Below, one piece after another: positions 54,851-64,000 of a DNA stretch of 64,000 nt. Numbering within the stretch: the stretch's first letter is position 1; every line of letters starts with the position of its first letter. Position numbers and translations under genes: made by a program. Under the pieces are notes generated by a model. That model made no database searches, had not been told where the DNA came from, and was given only the letters and a program-made list of their open reading frames with translations. This DNA comes from Sulfurovum sp. Lineage in GTDB: Bacteria; Campylobacterota; Campylobacteria; Campylobacterales; Sulfurovaceae. The stretch spans positions 124,001-188,000 of the forward strand of contig JAIZOF010000001.1 of the NCBI GenBank assembly GCA_020525365.1, written 5' to 3'.

Positions 54851-54871
54851 AGAGGAGACACTTTATCCTCT
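54851..54871 (+). terminator. Weak stem-loop between plsX and fabH
   Basis: AGAGGA (54851-54856) and TCCTCT (54866-54871) form a 6-bp stem with a 9-nt loop, followed by a TC-rich stretch without a clean T run. It may slow transcription, but a separate fabH start is not proven. Confidence 0.3.
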
Positions 54872-54948
54872 GTTCTGTCTTCTTTATCCCTCCAAGTATT
54901 AGAAATTTATGGTAAAATAGAATTAGAATTTATGACTTAAGGATTTAG

Positions 54949-55965
54949 ATGTTTCATGCCTCTCTCTATGCTTCTTTTCGGTCTATTGGTGCGTATGTTC
55001 CCCCCAAAACTCTTTCCAATAAAGATCTTGAGAAGATAGTTGATACCAGTGATGAATGGATTACCAAGCGTACAGGAATTAAAGAGCGTCATATTGCGGC
55101 CGATAATGAGTATACCAGCGATATGGGTACCAAAGCAGCAAAACAAGCAATAGAACGTGCTGGGCTTAAGCCTGAAGAGATTGATTTAGTTCTATGTGCT
55201 ACCGTGACACCTGATTACTTCAATATGCCCTCTACTGCTTGTATTATTTCGGACAAGCTAGGTATTCAAAATGTACAAGCATTCGATATATCTGCTGCTT
55301 GTAGTGGATTTGTCTATGTGCTTTCTATTGCTAAAGCATTTATTGAATCAGGTATGAAAAAGAATGTTTTAGCCATAGGGGCTGAAAAGTTCTCATCAAT
55401 TGTAGACTATACGGATAGAAGTACATGTATTCTATTTGGTGACGGTGCAGGTGCAGCAGTTATCTCTGCAACAGAAAATAGAGATGATGCCTTTATGGAT
55501 GTTCATGCAAGTGCCGATGGTTCCTATGCAGACTTTCTTGTAACACCCGCTCCGGGTACAGTTAACCCTGTTAGTCAAAAAGTAATTGATGAAGGGTTAA
55601 ATTTTGTTCAAATGAAGGGGAATGAAACCTTTAAGCTGGCAGTGAAGACCCTAACAAAAGATGTTAAAGAAATTCTTGCTAAGAATGAGATTATTTCAGA
55701 GGATATTCCTCATTTTATACCACATCAGGCAAATTATCGTATTATCAAAGCAGTGGGAGATGCCCTTAAAATGCGAGAAGATCAAGTGGTTTTAACTGTT
55801 CATAAATATGGCAATACCTCGGCTGCCTCTATTCCTATGGCAATTAATGATATTTGGGAGTCCGGCAGGCTTCAAAAAGGTGAATTGATGCTTCTTGATA
55901 CTTTTGGTGGAGGGCTGACTTGGGCTTCAGCTCTTCTTCCGTTTGCAGGAGAAGCAAGCAAATAA
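54949..55965 (+). CDS. fabH: 3-oxoacyl-ACP synthase III
   Basis: A 338-residue enzyme condensing acetyl-CoA with malonyl-ACP to start fatty acid synthesis. The catalytic triad is visible: Cys in DISAACSGFVYVL, His in FIPHQANYRI, and Asn in YGNTSAASIP. The ATG at 54949 follows AAGGAT. The N terminus is about five residues longer than in some relatives. Confidence 0.96.
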   Translation: MFHASLYASFRSIGAYVPPKTLSNKDLEKIVDTSDEWITKRTGIKERHIAADNEYTSDMGTKAAKQAIERAGLKPEEIDLVLCATVTPDYFNMPSTACIISDKLGIQNVQAFDISAACSGFVYVLSIAKAFIESGMKKNVLAIGAEKFSSIVDYTDRSTCILFGDGAGAAVISATENRDDAFMDVHASADGSYADFLVTPAPGTVNPVSQKVIDEGLNFVQMKGNETFKLAVKTLTKDVKEILAKNEIISEDIPHFIPHQANYRIIKAVGDALKMREDQVVLTVHKYGNTSAASIPMAINDIWESGRLQKGELMLLDTFGGGLTWASALLPFAGEASK

Positions 55966-56061
55966 GTCTTTTTATTCACACAAGTATTATTGATTATAAT
56001 TATATTTTTCTGCCTTTTTAAAAAAGTAGAGTTGAAAAGTAACAGAGCATAAAGGTTATTT

Positions 56062-56874
56062 GTGAAAATAGGATTTATTGGTGATATTGTAGGGAAGCCT
56101 GGTCGTTTTATTATTAAAGAGCACCTTCAAGTACTTCGAGATAAGTACTCTCTTGATTTTGTTATTGCCAATGCAGAGAATGCTTCCCACGGTTTTGGAC
56201 TAACGGTCAAGAATTGTGAAGAGTTATTGGAGTATGGCATTGATGTAATGACTGGTGGGAACCATAGTTTTGACAAGAGAGAGATCTTTAAACTCTTTGA
56301 AACCCACCCTCTTATACGTCCCATAAATTACCCAGAAGCAACACCAGGGAAAGGACTTTACCGTACACGTATTGGTAATAATGAGATTGCAGTAATCAAC
56401 CTAATGGGATACTACACTATGCCGATGGTTGATAATCCCTTTACAAAGGTTGTGCCAGTAATTGCTTCATTGAAAGCTGAGGGAGTGAAACATATTATCA
56501 TAGATATGCATGCAGAGGTGAGTGCAGAGAAAAATGCATTGTTGCACCTTTTTAGAGGAGATGTTTCTGCTATTCTAGGTACCCATACACATGTAGGAAC
56601 TGATGATCTTCAGATAACAAGCGGTTGTTGTTATGTGACCGATGTAGGGTTGACTGGTTGTCGTGATGGTGTGATTGGTATGGATAAAGAGGTGCCGATA
56701 CACCGTTTTCTTACTGGTACAGGTGGACATTATGATATTCCAAAGAATTGCAAGGCAATCTTTCAGATGATTATATTTGAATTAAATGATGAGGGACGAT
56801 GCATAGATGCTAAAAAGATTAAAATCTATGAAGAAGAAGCACAAGTAGTGACATCTGCTTGGTTGGAAGAGTAA
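56062..56874 (+). CDS. ymdB: YmdB-family metallophosphoesterase
   Basis: A 270-residue calcineurin-like phosphoesterase. Metal ligands lie in IGFIGDIVGKPGR, ANAENASHGFG, TGGNHSFDKR, MHAEVSAEK and LGTHTHVGTDD. The family (YmdB) acts on 2',3'-cyclic nucleotides and influences motility and biofilm in Bacillus; its role here is not known. The start is GTG at 56062 after AAAGG. It ends 210 bp before dnaX, in a gap with no gene. Confidence 0.9.
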   Translation: MKIGFIGDIVGKPGRFIIKEHLQVLRDKYSLDFVIANAENASHGFGLTVKNCEELLEYGIDVMTGGNHSFDKREIFKLFETHPLIRPINYPEATPGKGLYRTRIGNNEIAVINLMGYYTMPMVDNPFTKVVPVIASLKAEGVKHIIIDMHAEVSAEKNALLHLFRGDVSAILGTHTHVGTDDLQITSGCCYVTDVGLTGCRDGVIGMDKEVPIHRFLTGTGGHYDIPKNCKAIFQMIIFELNDEGRCIDAKKIKIYEEEAQVVTSAWLEE

Positions 56875-57084
56875 TCGACCTATTTTTTAAATAAATATTT
56901 TAAATTACTAGGGAAAAATGATAGCTATAGTAATTGTGATTGGGATAAAGATGTTATTAATCTTTCCAGAGTTTCTGAGAGTTTTCTCACGATATAACAG
57001 CAGTAATTTTTAGCTCCAATATCCAAGCATGGAATTGGTATATGATTTTCTAGAATAAGTAATCCAAAAAGATATTTTTGTAGA

Positions 57085-58875
57085 TTAGATATTTTTCTTG
57101 ATACGTACTTTTTTTGGCGAGAGAAGCTCCATTGCCACTTTGACCATAGGTTCTTCGAGCAGAATGGAGGGGTCTTTCTCTTTAGATGCTTCGGTATTTC
57201 CTGCATCTGGAGCAATACATGAACTTTTCATTTCAATATCTTTAGATATCAAGTCAGCATCGGTGCCACTATGTGTAGATATGGGTTGTGCGGTGACAAT
57301 ATTTTTATCTTCAGATATACTATTTTTTAAGGTTTTGTCGCTATCTTCTACTGGTTTTTTGTTGCTACTTGTTGGAGCTTTTTTTTTAATAATATTTTTG
57401 ATTGTGGTTTCTAAGCCAAAGATTTCTTTGACAAACATATTGATTAGTCCCCAGTGCTTAATAAGCATTTTTTTATCATTTTCTTCAGCAGTTGATTCCC
57501 ATGTTAGAAGGTTCTCCTCGAAACCAATAAAGGTAATATTTTTCTCAAAACAGCTTCCAAGGTCATAGTCTCGGTCATAAATCTTTTTAATAAAGATATC
57601 AAAAAGATTAGTACTGGGTTCTACATTTTGAGTATCAAGAGAAGAAGTGTGAGTATTTTGAGCCACCATGTTACTGCTACTATCAGGCGCCTCTTTTTCT
57701 ATTTTTGATAAAATTTCTGGTGAGAGAATCTCCTCTTCTGTAATTGTAATAACTTCTTTTGACATAGAAGCTTGTTTGGGGGTATTAACAATTTTACTAC
57801 TTACTGTTACTCCCTTAAGCTCTTGCTCTAGACCACGTATCATGGCATCGATTTCTTTTATTTCAAGGGCTTCAACCATTTTGAAAAGTACCAAAGAGAG
57901 AACAAACTCTCCATCGCTTCCTAGGGCTAATAGACCTTTAGACTCTGCAATAGTACGAAAAAATCGCTCAATAATCATTGTGCTGAGCTTGCTGCTACCT
58001 TCGAGTAATAGATTTTTAAGATAGAGTGTTAATTCATCAAGAATCATCTCTGCCTCATAGTCGGCTGCTTTACGAATAAATCTTAAAATAGCATCATTAT
58101 TTTTATTGATAATATTATCTAAGAGTGTTTCTAGCATACTTGGTTCTATGATACCAAGCATGCCTGTTACAGTTGCAACATCAACATGGTTTTGTGAATA
58201 GACAATTGCTTGATCAAGCAGTGTCAGGGAGTCTCGCAAGCTTCCTGCACCCGTACGAGCAATAATCTCAATAGCCTCTTTTTCAAATTCAATTTTTTCG
58301 AGGTTGAGAATATGCCCAAGGTGTTGTGCTGTTAAATTTTGTGGGATCTTTTTAAAACGAAAGTGTTGTGTTCTAGATAGAATGGTTGCAGGCAGCTTGA
58401 GTGGATCGGTAGTAGCAAGGATAAATTTGACAAAATCAGGCGGTTCTTCGAGTGTTTTGAGTAGGGCATTAAATGCTTGATTGGTAAGCATGTGGACTTC
58501 ATCAATAATAAAAATCTTGTAGCGAGCAGAGCTTGGTTTGTATTTGGTGTGCTCAATGAGATCTTTGATATCATCAATTCCACGGTTACTTGCCGCATCC
58601 ATCTCAATGGTATCCATATGGCGATTTTCTGTTGCCATCACACAATGAATGCATTCACCACAAGGATGAGAGCTAGCACCTTTTTCGCATAAAAGTGCTT
58701 TGGCAAAGATACGTGCAGTGGAGGTTTTTCCACTTCCTCTTAGGCCAGAGAAGAGGTAGGCATGAGAGAGTTGTTGATTATCCAGTGCCAGTGAAAGTGT
58801 TTGGGAGACTGCCTCTTGTCCAATTAAATCATTGAAGGTGGTAGGACGGTATTTTCTGGCTAGGGCTAATGACAC
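57085..58875 (-). CDS. dnaX: DNA polymerase III subunits gamma and tau
   Basis: A clamp-loader AAA+ protein of about 596 residues. Walker A GLRGSGKTSTARIF, the zinc cysteines (CEKGASSHPCGECIHC), Walker B IIDEVHML and the sensor SRTQHFRF are in the first 200 residues; the rest is the lid and a low-conservation tau tail. Three GTG codons stand in a row at 58881-58873; the third is 5 nt after GAGGAGG and is taken as the start (MSLALARKYRP). A nine-A run lies in the tail at codons 497-499. Confidence 0.96.
   Translation of the reverse strand: MSLALARKYRPTTFNDLIGQEAVSQTLSLALDNQQLSHAYLFSGLRGSGKTSTARIFAKALLCEKGASSHPCGECIHCVMATENRHMDTIEMDAASNRGIDDIKDLIEHTKYKPSSARYKIFIIDEVHMLTNQAFNALLKTLEEPPDFVKFILATTDPLKLPATILSRTQHFRFKKIPQNLTAQHLGHILNLEKIEFEKEAIEIIARTGAGSLRDSLTLLDQAIVYSQNHVDVATVTGMLGIIEPSMLETLLDNIINKNNDAILRFIRKAADYEAEMILDELTLYLKNLLLEGSSKLSTMIIERFFRTIAESKGLLALGSDGEFVLSLVLFKMVEALEIKEIDAMIRGLEQELKGVTVSSKIVNTPKQASMSKEVITITEEEILSPEILSKIEKEAPDSSSNMVAQNTHTSSLDTQNVEPSTNLFDIFIKKIYDRDYDLGSCFEKNITFIGFEENLLTWESTAEENDKKMLIKHWGLINMFVKEIFGLETTIKNIIKKKAPTSSNKKPVEDSDKTLKNSISEDKNIVTAQPISTHSGTDADLISKDIEMKSSCIAPDAGNTEASKEKDPSILLEEPMVKVAMELLSPKKVRIKKNI
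57379..57387 (-). other. Nine-A run in dnaX, possible transcription-slippage site
   Basis: The coding strand has A9 in codons 497-499 (KKK of IIKKKAPTS). Loss or gain of one A would shift to frames that stop within about 10 codons (TAG after S-S-N-K in one, after A-T-K-N-Q in the other). This would give a protein about 85-90 residues shorter than full length. Thermus dnaX uses such slippage to make gamma. Slippage here is inferred, not shown. Confidence 0.35.
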
Positions 58876-59101
58876 CACCACCTCCTCAATTTATAGTAAT
58901 ATATTGTAGTCAATTTTTACTTTTGGTTGGTATAACTGAGAAGAATTTATGAAAGAGAAAAGATACTGCTTGAATGATGTAAAAAAGAGCAAGACATGCA
59001 GAGCATAAGCTAGATGTGACAAATTATATAAATGCAATATTTTAAAAATACTATTTCTCTTCCTCTTTCTTCTGCAAACCTCTTCCTACGGAAAAATGCG
59101 C

Positions 59102-59107
59102 TATAAT
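59102..59107 (+). promoter_or_regulatory. leuS -10 promoter element
   Basis: TATAAT at 59102-59107, predicted start near 59114 and a 29-nt leader to the leuS ATG at 59143. The 260-bp gap before leuS, shared with the dnaX promoter, holds no other gene. Confidence 0.55.
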
Positions 59108-59142
59108 CCTTCCAATTTACTTCCCTTTAAAAGTGAGAATAT

Positions 59143-61587
59143 ATGAATTATGAGCCAAGTGAGATTGAAGCCAAATGGCAACGAAAATGGGAAGAGGAGC
59201 AGGCTTTTGAGCCAAATGATTCTCTGACACAAAAGAAGAAATATATTTTAAGCATGTTTCCGTTTCCAAGTGGTCGTCTGCACATGGGACACGTACGAAA
59301 CTATACTATTGGTGACGCATTGGCACGTTATTACCGCAAGCAAAAATTTAATGTACTACATCCTATCGGATGGGATGCTTTTGGCATGCCTGCAGAGAAT
59401 GCCGCAATCAAGCATGGTAGACACCCTAAAGAGTGGACCTATGGTAATATTGACTATATGCGTAAAGAACTTAGTGCATTGGGTCTTAGCTTCTCCAAAA
59501 CACGTGAGTTTGCTACTTGTAATGAAGCTTATACCAAACATGAGCAGAAGTTTATTATTGAAATGTATAAGAAGGGACTACTCTATCGTGAGAGTACGAC
59601 AGTCAATTGGTGCGAAAGCTGTCATACTGTACTTGCCAATGAACAGGTTGAAGAGGGGTGCTGTTGGCGTTGTGATAATCCTGTTAGGCTTAAAAAGATG
59701 CCTGGATATTACTTAAATATTATCTCCTATGCAGATGAACTGCTTGAGAATCTTGAACAGCTCGATGGTAAATGGCCCCATCAGGTTATTGCGATGCAGA
59801 GAAATTGGATTGGGAAGTCTCAAGGACTCTCATTTAGGTTTGAGTTGAGTCAAGAGAGCAAAGTAAAACTTGGTAGAGAGTTTGATGGATATGAAGTTTT
59901 TACTACACGTCCCGATACAGTTTATGGAGTGACTTATTCTGCACTAGCAGTGGAGCATCCTATTACAAAATATTTAGTTGAGCAAGGACTACTTGAAGCC
60001 AGCGTAATTGAGAAAATCAAAGCCATTGCTAGTATGACAGAAGTAGAGCGTGCACAACAGGACAAAGAGGGGTATCCACTGGGTATATCCGTTGTGCATC
60101 CGCTTACTGGAGAAGAGATCCCTGTTTGGACAGCAAATTTTGTATTGGCAAGCTATGGTAGTGGTGCAGTTATGGCAGTACCAGCACATGATGAACGTGA
60201 TTTTGAATTTGCTACCAAGTATGATTTGCCAATTAAGCGTGTTATTGAGGGGGGTGAGAATTTGCCCTATATTGGGAATGGGATACTTATTGAGAGTGAA
60301 CATTTTAGTGGCGCAAAGAGCGATGAGGCAAAGAGAGCTATTATTAACTATATGGAGGAAAAGGACAAGGGTAGAGGGACGACTAACTATAAACTACGTA
60401 ATTGGGGAGTTAGCCGTCAACGCTATTGGGGTGCACCAATTCCATTTGTTCATTGCGATGATTGTGGACTTGTGCCTGAAAAATTTGAAAATCTACCTGT
60501 TACGCTTCCTGAAGATGTGGAGATTACTGGAGAGGGAAATCCACTAGAAAACCACCCAACATGGAGATTCTGTCAGTGTCCTAGGTGTGGCAAGGATGCT
60601 GTACGCGAAACAGATACACTTGATACCTTTGTACAGTCAAGTTGGTATCAGTTTCGTTATGCGACTAACTCTAAAAAATGGAATGAAATTGGTATTGATA
60701 AAGATGAAGCCAACTACTGGCTAGGTATTGATCAATATATTGGTGGGATTGAGCATGCCATCTTACACCTACTCTATGCACGTTTTTTTACTAAAGTACT
60801 TAGGGATTTTGGTTACCATAGTATTGATGAGCCTTTTACACACCTATTAACACAAGGAATGGTGCTTAAAAATGGTATAAAAATGAGTAAGTCTAAAGGT
60901 AATACAGTCGATCCTGATGCTTTGGTGCAGAAGTATGGTGCTGATACGGCACGTCTATTTATTCTCTTTGCCGCACCGCCACAAAAAGAGCTTGAGTGGA
61001 ATGATTCAGCCGTAGAGGGTGCTTTTAAGTTTATCAAAAAACTATATGATCGCAAAAATAAAGTAATAAGTGATACATTATCTCAAATCGATCACAGTAG
61101 TTTAGATAAAGAGAGTAAACTGGCACGTCAGAAAGTATATGAAGCCCTAAAAAAATCAACTGATGTCTATGAGAATACTTTTGCTTTCAATACACTCATT
61201 GCCGCTTGCATGGAGGCACTTAATGCACTCGATAAACAGAAAAGTAGCGATGTTTGGACAGAGGGGATGTATATTATGCTTAATTTACTTGAACCAATAA
61301 TTCCACATATAACAACTGAACTGAGTGAACAACTCTTTAATAGAGACAATCTTAGAACAAACATACAAGTCAAAGAAGAAGTTTTTGTACAAGAGAGTAT
61401 CCTTTATATGGTAATGATTGGAGGGAAAAAACGGACAGAGATTGAAGTTAACCCGTCTACCTCACAAGAGGATATTCTTGTTGCCGCTAAAGTAGCAGGA
61501 GAGAAGTGGCTTCAGAATATGCAAATTGTCAAAGAGATTGTTGTGCCTGGTAAATTGGTTAATTTGGCAGTTAAGCCAATTACTTAG
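59143..61587 (+). CDS. leuS: Leucyl-tRNA synthetase
   Basis: An 814-residue class I aminoacyl-tRNA synthetase. The HIGH-type motif is [13 protein letters not shown] and the KMSKS loop is [12 protein letters not shown]. The CP1 editing domain is present ([12 protein letters not shown] and [13 protein letters not shown]), and a zinc-ribbon CESCHTVL is at about 165. The anticodon-binding domain follows from about residue 650. Downstream is an LptE-like gene and folC, the order usual in this phylum. Confidence 0.98.
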   Translation: MNYEPSEIEAKWQRKWEEEQAFEPNDSLTQKKKYILSMFPFPSGRLHMGHVRNYTIGDALARYYRKQKFNVLHPIGWDAFGMPAENAAIKHGRHPKEWTYGNIDYMRKELSALGLSFSKTREFATCNEAYTKHEQKFIIEMYKKGLLYRESTTVNWCESCHTVLANEQVEEGCCWRCDNPVRLKKMPGYYLNIISYADELLENLEQLDGKWPHQVIAMQRNWIGKSQGLSFRFELSQESKVKLGREFDGYEVFTTRPDTVYGVTYSALAVEHPITKYLVEQGLLEASVIEKIKAIASMTEVERAQQDKEGYPLGISVVHPLTGEEIPVWTANFVLASYGSGAVMAVPAHDERDFEFATKYDLPIKRVIEGGENLPYIGNGILIESEHFSGAKSDEAKRAIINYMEEKDKGRGTTNYKLRNWGVSRQRYWGAPIPFVHCDDCGLVPEKFENLPVTLPEDVEITGEGNPLENHPTWRFCQCPRCGKDAVRETDTLDTFVQSSWYQFRYATNSKKWNEIGIDKDEANYWLGIDQYIGGIEHAILHLLYARFFTKVLRDFGYHSIDEPFTHLLTQGMVLKNGIKMSKSKGNTVDPDALVQKYGADTARLFILFAAPPQKELEWNDSAVEGAFKFIKKLYDRKNKVISDTLSQIDHSSLDKESKLARQKVYEALKKSTDVYENTFAFNTLIAACMEALNALDKQKSSDVWTEGMYIMLNLLEPIIPHITTELSEQLFNRDNLRTNIQVKEEVFVQESILYMVMIGGKKRTEIEVNPSTSQEDILVAAKVAGEKWLQNMQIVKEIVVPGKLVNLAVKPIT

Positions 61588-61644
61588 TGAAGAATATGCA
61601 TATAAAATATAATTTTATTTTTATACAATTAAAGGGTAGACAAG

Positions 61645-62202
61645 ATGAAGATTATCAATAAATATTTTTTGAAGAAAAATATACCAAAATATGTCATACT
61701 TTATATACCATACTTCATGATGATAGTATTGCTATTGACTGCCTGTAGCTATAAGCCCTCTGCCCATTCGATTAAAAAATTCTTTGGTAATAATATATTT
61801 ATTGAAGTCAATGTTGACAGAGCAGAACCTGAAAATGCATCCTATATTAAAGATGAGATGAATCGGATTGTTTACCAGCATTTTAAAGGACATGTTGTTT
61901 CTAAAGAGGCAGCAGAAAGTCAGATATATATTGATTACCATGGAAGTACATTTGAGCCACTTACCTATACCAATGGATATGTAACACGTTACCGTGTCAA
62001 CATGCAGGTACATTTTCATATGATTACCCCAAAAGGTGTATTGGATAAAACAATTTCTACGATTTATGAGTCTGATATTGAAGAGAGCGCACTACGGTCA
62101 TCCACGTTACGTATTGAGGCAATTAAAAACGGATTGAAAAAGGCTATGGATGAGTTCATTACATATGTGAGTGTCAAAGGAGTATTAAATGTTAAACGCT
62201 AA
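61645..62202 (+). CDS. LptE-like LPS assembly lipoprotein
   Basis: A 185-residue lipoprotein with signal MMIVLLLTAC and the lipidated Cys at residue 34, so about 24 residues precede the usual signal core. An in-frame ATG at 61717 would give a more normal signal; the AAAGGG site favours 61645. The mature part (YKPSAHSIKKFFG and VYQHFKGHVVS) has the sheet-and-helix pattern of LptE, which plugs LptD in the outer membrane. The leuS-lptE-folC context supports this, but sequence similarity in the family is low. Confidence 0.75.
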   Translation: MKIINKYFLKKNIPKYVILYIPYFMMIVLLLTACSYKPSAHSIKKFFGNNIFIEVNVDRAEPENASYIKDEMNRIVYQHFKGHVVSKEAAESQIYIDYHGSTFEPLTYTNGYVTRYRVNMQVHFHMITPKGVLDKTISTIYESDIEESALRSSTLRIEAIKNGLKKAMDEFITYVSVKGVLNVKR

Positions 62203-62213
62203 GTATTGAGACA

Positions 62214-63422
62214 ATGGATTTAATCACTTTTTTAGACCAAAAACCACTTTACTACAAAGAGATAGATCATGAGCGAGTACATATTGCCTATGGGGTACTC
62301 AAGTCATATATCAAGCATCCTAGAACAATTCATATAGTAGGTACAAATGGAAAAGGAAGCATAGGGCGAATGATTGCTCATCTTGCATGGTGTCAAGGAG
62401 CGAGTATTGAACCATATGAAAAAAATTCTTTCTGTTTTTCGGTAGGACACTACACCTCTCCTCATATTTTAAAGTTTAATGAACGTATTTGGATAAATGG
62501 TACAGATATCTCCGATGAGGTGCTTGAGTATGCGCATCAGAGACTTTATGGTATTCTTGGCAAAGAGATGAGTCAAGCACTCTCCTATTTTGAGTATACA
62601 ACACTACTTGCATTGGTTGTATTTGAAAAATGTGATTTGATAATACTTGAGGCAGGGCTTGGTGGTGAATTTGATGCAACCAATATTTGTGACAAAGAAC
62701 TTTCTGTTATCACTCCCATTGGTATTGATCATCAGGCATTTTTGGGTAATACCATCGTAGAGATCGCAACAACAAAAATACGCAGTATTCAAAAAAAAGT
62801 TTTGTTAGCCCCACAGCCATATTCAGAAGTGGTAGAAGTAGCAAAAAAAGTTGCAAATGATACAAAATCAACCCTTGTGTTTGCTCAACTATTTGAAGAT
62901 AATCCCATAGAGGATATCTGCAAGAGCTACTCCTGTGTATTAAAGCAAATTGCCAAACAAAAAGGTTGGCCGAACTTTCTTATACAAAATGCTATGGTTG
63001 CTATGCAGGCTTTAGATATGCTAGAGATACCGTATGACCTAAGAGATCTTGAAAGCCTAAGACTTTTTGGTCGTTTCTATCCAGTGACAGAAAATATTCG
63101 TATTGATGTTGGACACAATTTATTGGCAGCAAAAGTTATTGTAGAAGCAATGGAGCCTAAAACAGTACTCATTTACAATTCACTCGATGATAAAGATTAT
63201 GAGATAATATTACGGATACTAAAACCTAAGCTTAAACGTGTAGAGATTATTGATATTAATTCACAGCGTGCAACAACCAAAGTATCGATAGAGTTTGCAC
63301 TTGAGAGGATTGGAATACCTTATAGTGATTTTAATGGCATACTTGATAAGAATGAATATTATTTGGTCTTTGGGTCATTTTATACTGTTGAAGCATTTTT
63401 AAAAACTATCAAAATTAAATAA
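62214..63422 (+). CDS. folC: Folylpolyglutamate/dihydrofolate synthase
   Basis: A 402-residue Mur-ligase-type enzyme adding glutamate to folates. The P-loop is IVGTNGKGSIGRM, with the SVGHYTSPHILKFNERI loop, LEAGLGGEFDATNI and TPIGIDHQAFLGNT. A C-terminal Rossmann domain ends the protein. It is 11 bp after the LptE-like gene. Confidence 0.93.
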   Translation: MDLITFLDQKPLYYKEIDHERVHIAYGVLKSYIKHPRTIHIVGTNGKGSIGRMIAHLAWCQGASIEPYEKNSFCFSVGHYTSPHILKFNERIWINGTDISDEVLEYAHQRLYGILGKEMSQALSYFEYTTLLALVVFEKCDLIILEAGLGGEFDATNICDKELSVITPIGIDHQAFLGNTIVEIATTKIRSIQKKVLLAPQPYSEVVEVAKKVANDTKSTLVFAQLFEDNPIEDICKSYSCVLKQIAKQKGWPNFLIQNAMVAMQALDMLEIPYDLRDLESLRLFGRFYPVTENIRIDVGHNLLAAKVIVEAMEPKTVLIYNSLDDKDYEIILRILKPKLKRVEIIDINSQRATTKVSIEFALERIGIPYSDFNGILDKNEYYLVFGSFYTVEAFLKTIKIK

Positions 63423-63432
63423 GGTGAAAATT

Positions 63433-64000
63433 ATGCTATCTCAAGCAGCTATCTACGAATATCTCAAAAATCAGTATTCAGCACCCAGTGCTTCTTTGCT
63501 TCTTTGTAAAAATGATAAAGAGGCAAGTCAGATTGCTGACGTGGCAATACTTCTTAACTATAGCACATTTGTGCTACCCGATATTCGTACTAGTACGGGA
63601 GAGAACTTACGAAGCTATTCAGAAGAGATACAGCAGTTTATGCTTACTTTGACAAGGTATCATAATTCGTCACAGAGTAATACATTACAATCTACGAGAC
63701 ATCCAAAGCTTCTCATCTCCCCTATCAAAACCATATTGCTTCCTTTTCCAAAACCAGAATACTTTTCTCAAAAACAGATTACATTTGGCGAGATGATTGA
63801 CCTGAAGGCATTTAAAGATGAGCTTTACCATTGGGGTTATCATTTTACTGATATTACTGTAAGTCGTGGAGAGGTTTCATTTCGTGGAGATATCATTGAT
63901 ATCTTTCCTATTCAAAGTGAGAATCCTTACCGCATTTCGCTCTTTGATGAGGAGATTGAAAGTATTTATATGTTTGATAAGAATAGTCAAAAACGTATTG
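63433..64000 (+). CDS. mfd: Transcription-repair coupling factor Mfd (partial, N-terminal)
   Basis: The frame is open from ATG 63433 to the window end. It begins MLSQAAIYEYLKNQ, and the motif VSRGEVSFRGDIIDIFP followed by RISLFDEEIESIY is the UvrB-like domain that Mfd shares with UvrB (residues about 135-175). Mfd removes stalled RNA polymerase and recruits UvrA; its helicase part lies beyond 64000. A GGTGAAAATT spacer holds a weak ribosome site. It is 10 bp after folC. Confidence 0.92.
   Translation, partial: MLSQAAIYEYLKNQYSAPSASLLLCKNDKEASQIADVAILLNYSTFVLPDIRTSTGENLRSYSEEIQQFMLTLTRYHNSSQSNTLQSTRHPKLLISPIKTILLPFPKPEYFSQKQITFGEMIDLKAFKDELYHWGYHFTDITVSRGEVSFRGDIIDIFPIQSENPYRISLFDEEIESIYMFDKNSQKRI

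Noticed and set aside
56925-57215. Minus-strand frame running from inside dnaX past its stop
   Set aside because: It mostly overlaps the dnaX end in another frame, has no ribosome site and no recognisable product.

Overview
The window is a 64 kb piece of an AT-rich chromosome from a Campylobacterota (Epsilonproteobacteria) member, most like Sulfurovum and relatives. The evidence is the epsilon-type nosZ-B-D-G-C1-C2-H-F cluster (clade II NosZ with a C-terminal haem c domain, no nosR), the gene orders lysA-pheA-hisC-dxs, ferredoxin-ndk-yceD-rpmF-plsX-fabH and leuS-lptE-folC that are typical of this phylum, and extended -10 promoters (TGn-TATAAT). No tRNA, rRNA, insertion sequence, prophage or CRISPR array was found. 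The flagellar block fliF-fliG-fliH that I recall lying between hisC and dxs in Campylobacter is absent, which fits a non-flagellated relative.

Region 1 (1-10.8 kb): the start of leuC on the minus strand, then a complete nitrous oxide reduction cluster of ten genes plus a second NosL-like gene. A perfect FNR/CRP-family palindrome lies 23 bp before a TATAAT box upstream of nosZ. A second, one-mismatch palindrome has nearly the same spacing upstream of nosB. NosZ reduces N2O in the periplasm. NosG/NosH/NosC1/NosC2 probably carry menaquinol electrons to it, and NosD/F/Y/L and the second NosL-like protein serve copper-centre assembly.

Region 2 (10.8-19.6 kb, plus strand): a PAS sensor protein, RqcH, CdsA, Dxr, an RBBP9-like hydrolase, TsaD, GyrB, QueF and a small HTH protein. 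Region 3 (19.7-37.97 kb, mixed strands): tsf and rpsB (S2 with a long C-terminal extension and a structured leader RNA), peroxiredoxin, trpA, panB, ruvB, an AI-2E family permease, an argF-hemN-Fe/S protein operon, an amidase, hemB, then ribA-rsmG-small Zn ribbon-unknown-rhomboid-lipoprotein, and pabB, pyrB, bioD on the minus strand.

Region 4 (38-51 kb, plus strand): clpS-clpA-aat together (a complete bacterial N-degron module), transaldolase, PilT, rplY-pth-lptF/G, lysA, pheA, hisC, a 46-codon basic ORF, dxs. Region 5 (51-64 kb): metK, ferredoxin, ndk, yceD, rpmF, plsX, fabH, ymdB, dnaX (minus), leuS, lptE, folC and the start of mfd.

The most interesting non-coding signals are the paired nos operator sites, a ~165 nt rpsB leader with nested stems, three genes (ribA, the amidase, a 71-aa protein) whose promoter spacing predicts leaderless mRNAs, an 18-bp perfect inverted repeat just before metK, and a nine-A run in dnaX where slippage would truncate tau. 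I did not find a wholly new multi-gene system. The unexplained parts are the S2 extension, the leader RNA and several small or unknown genes.
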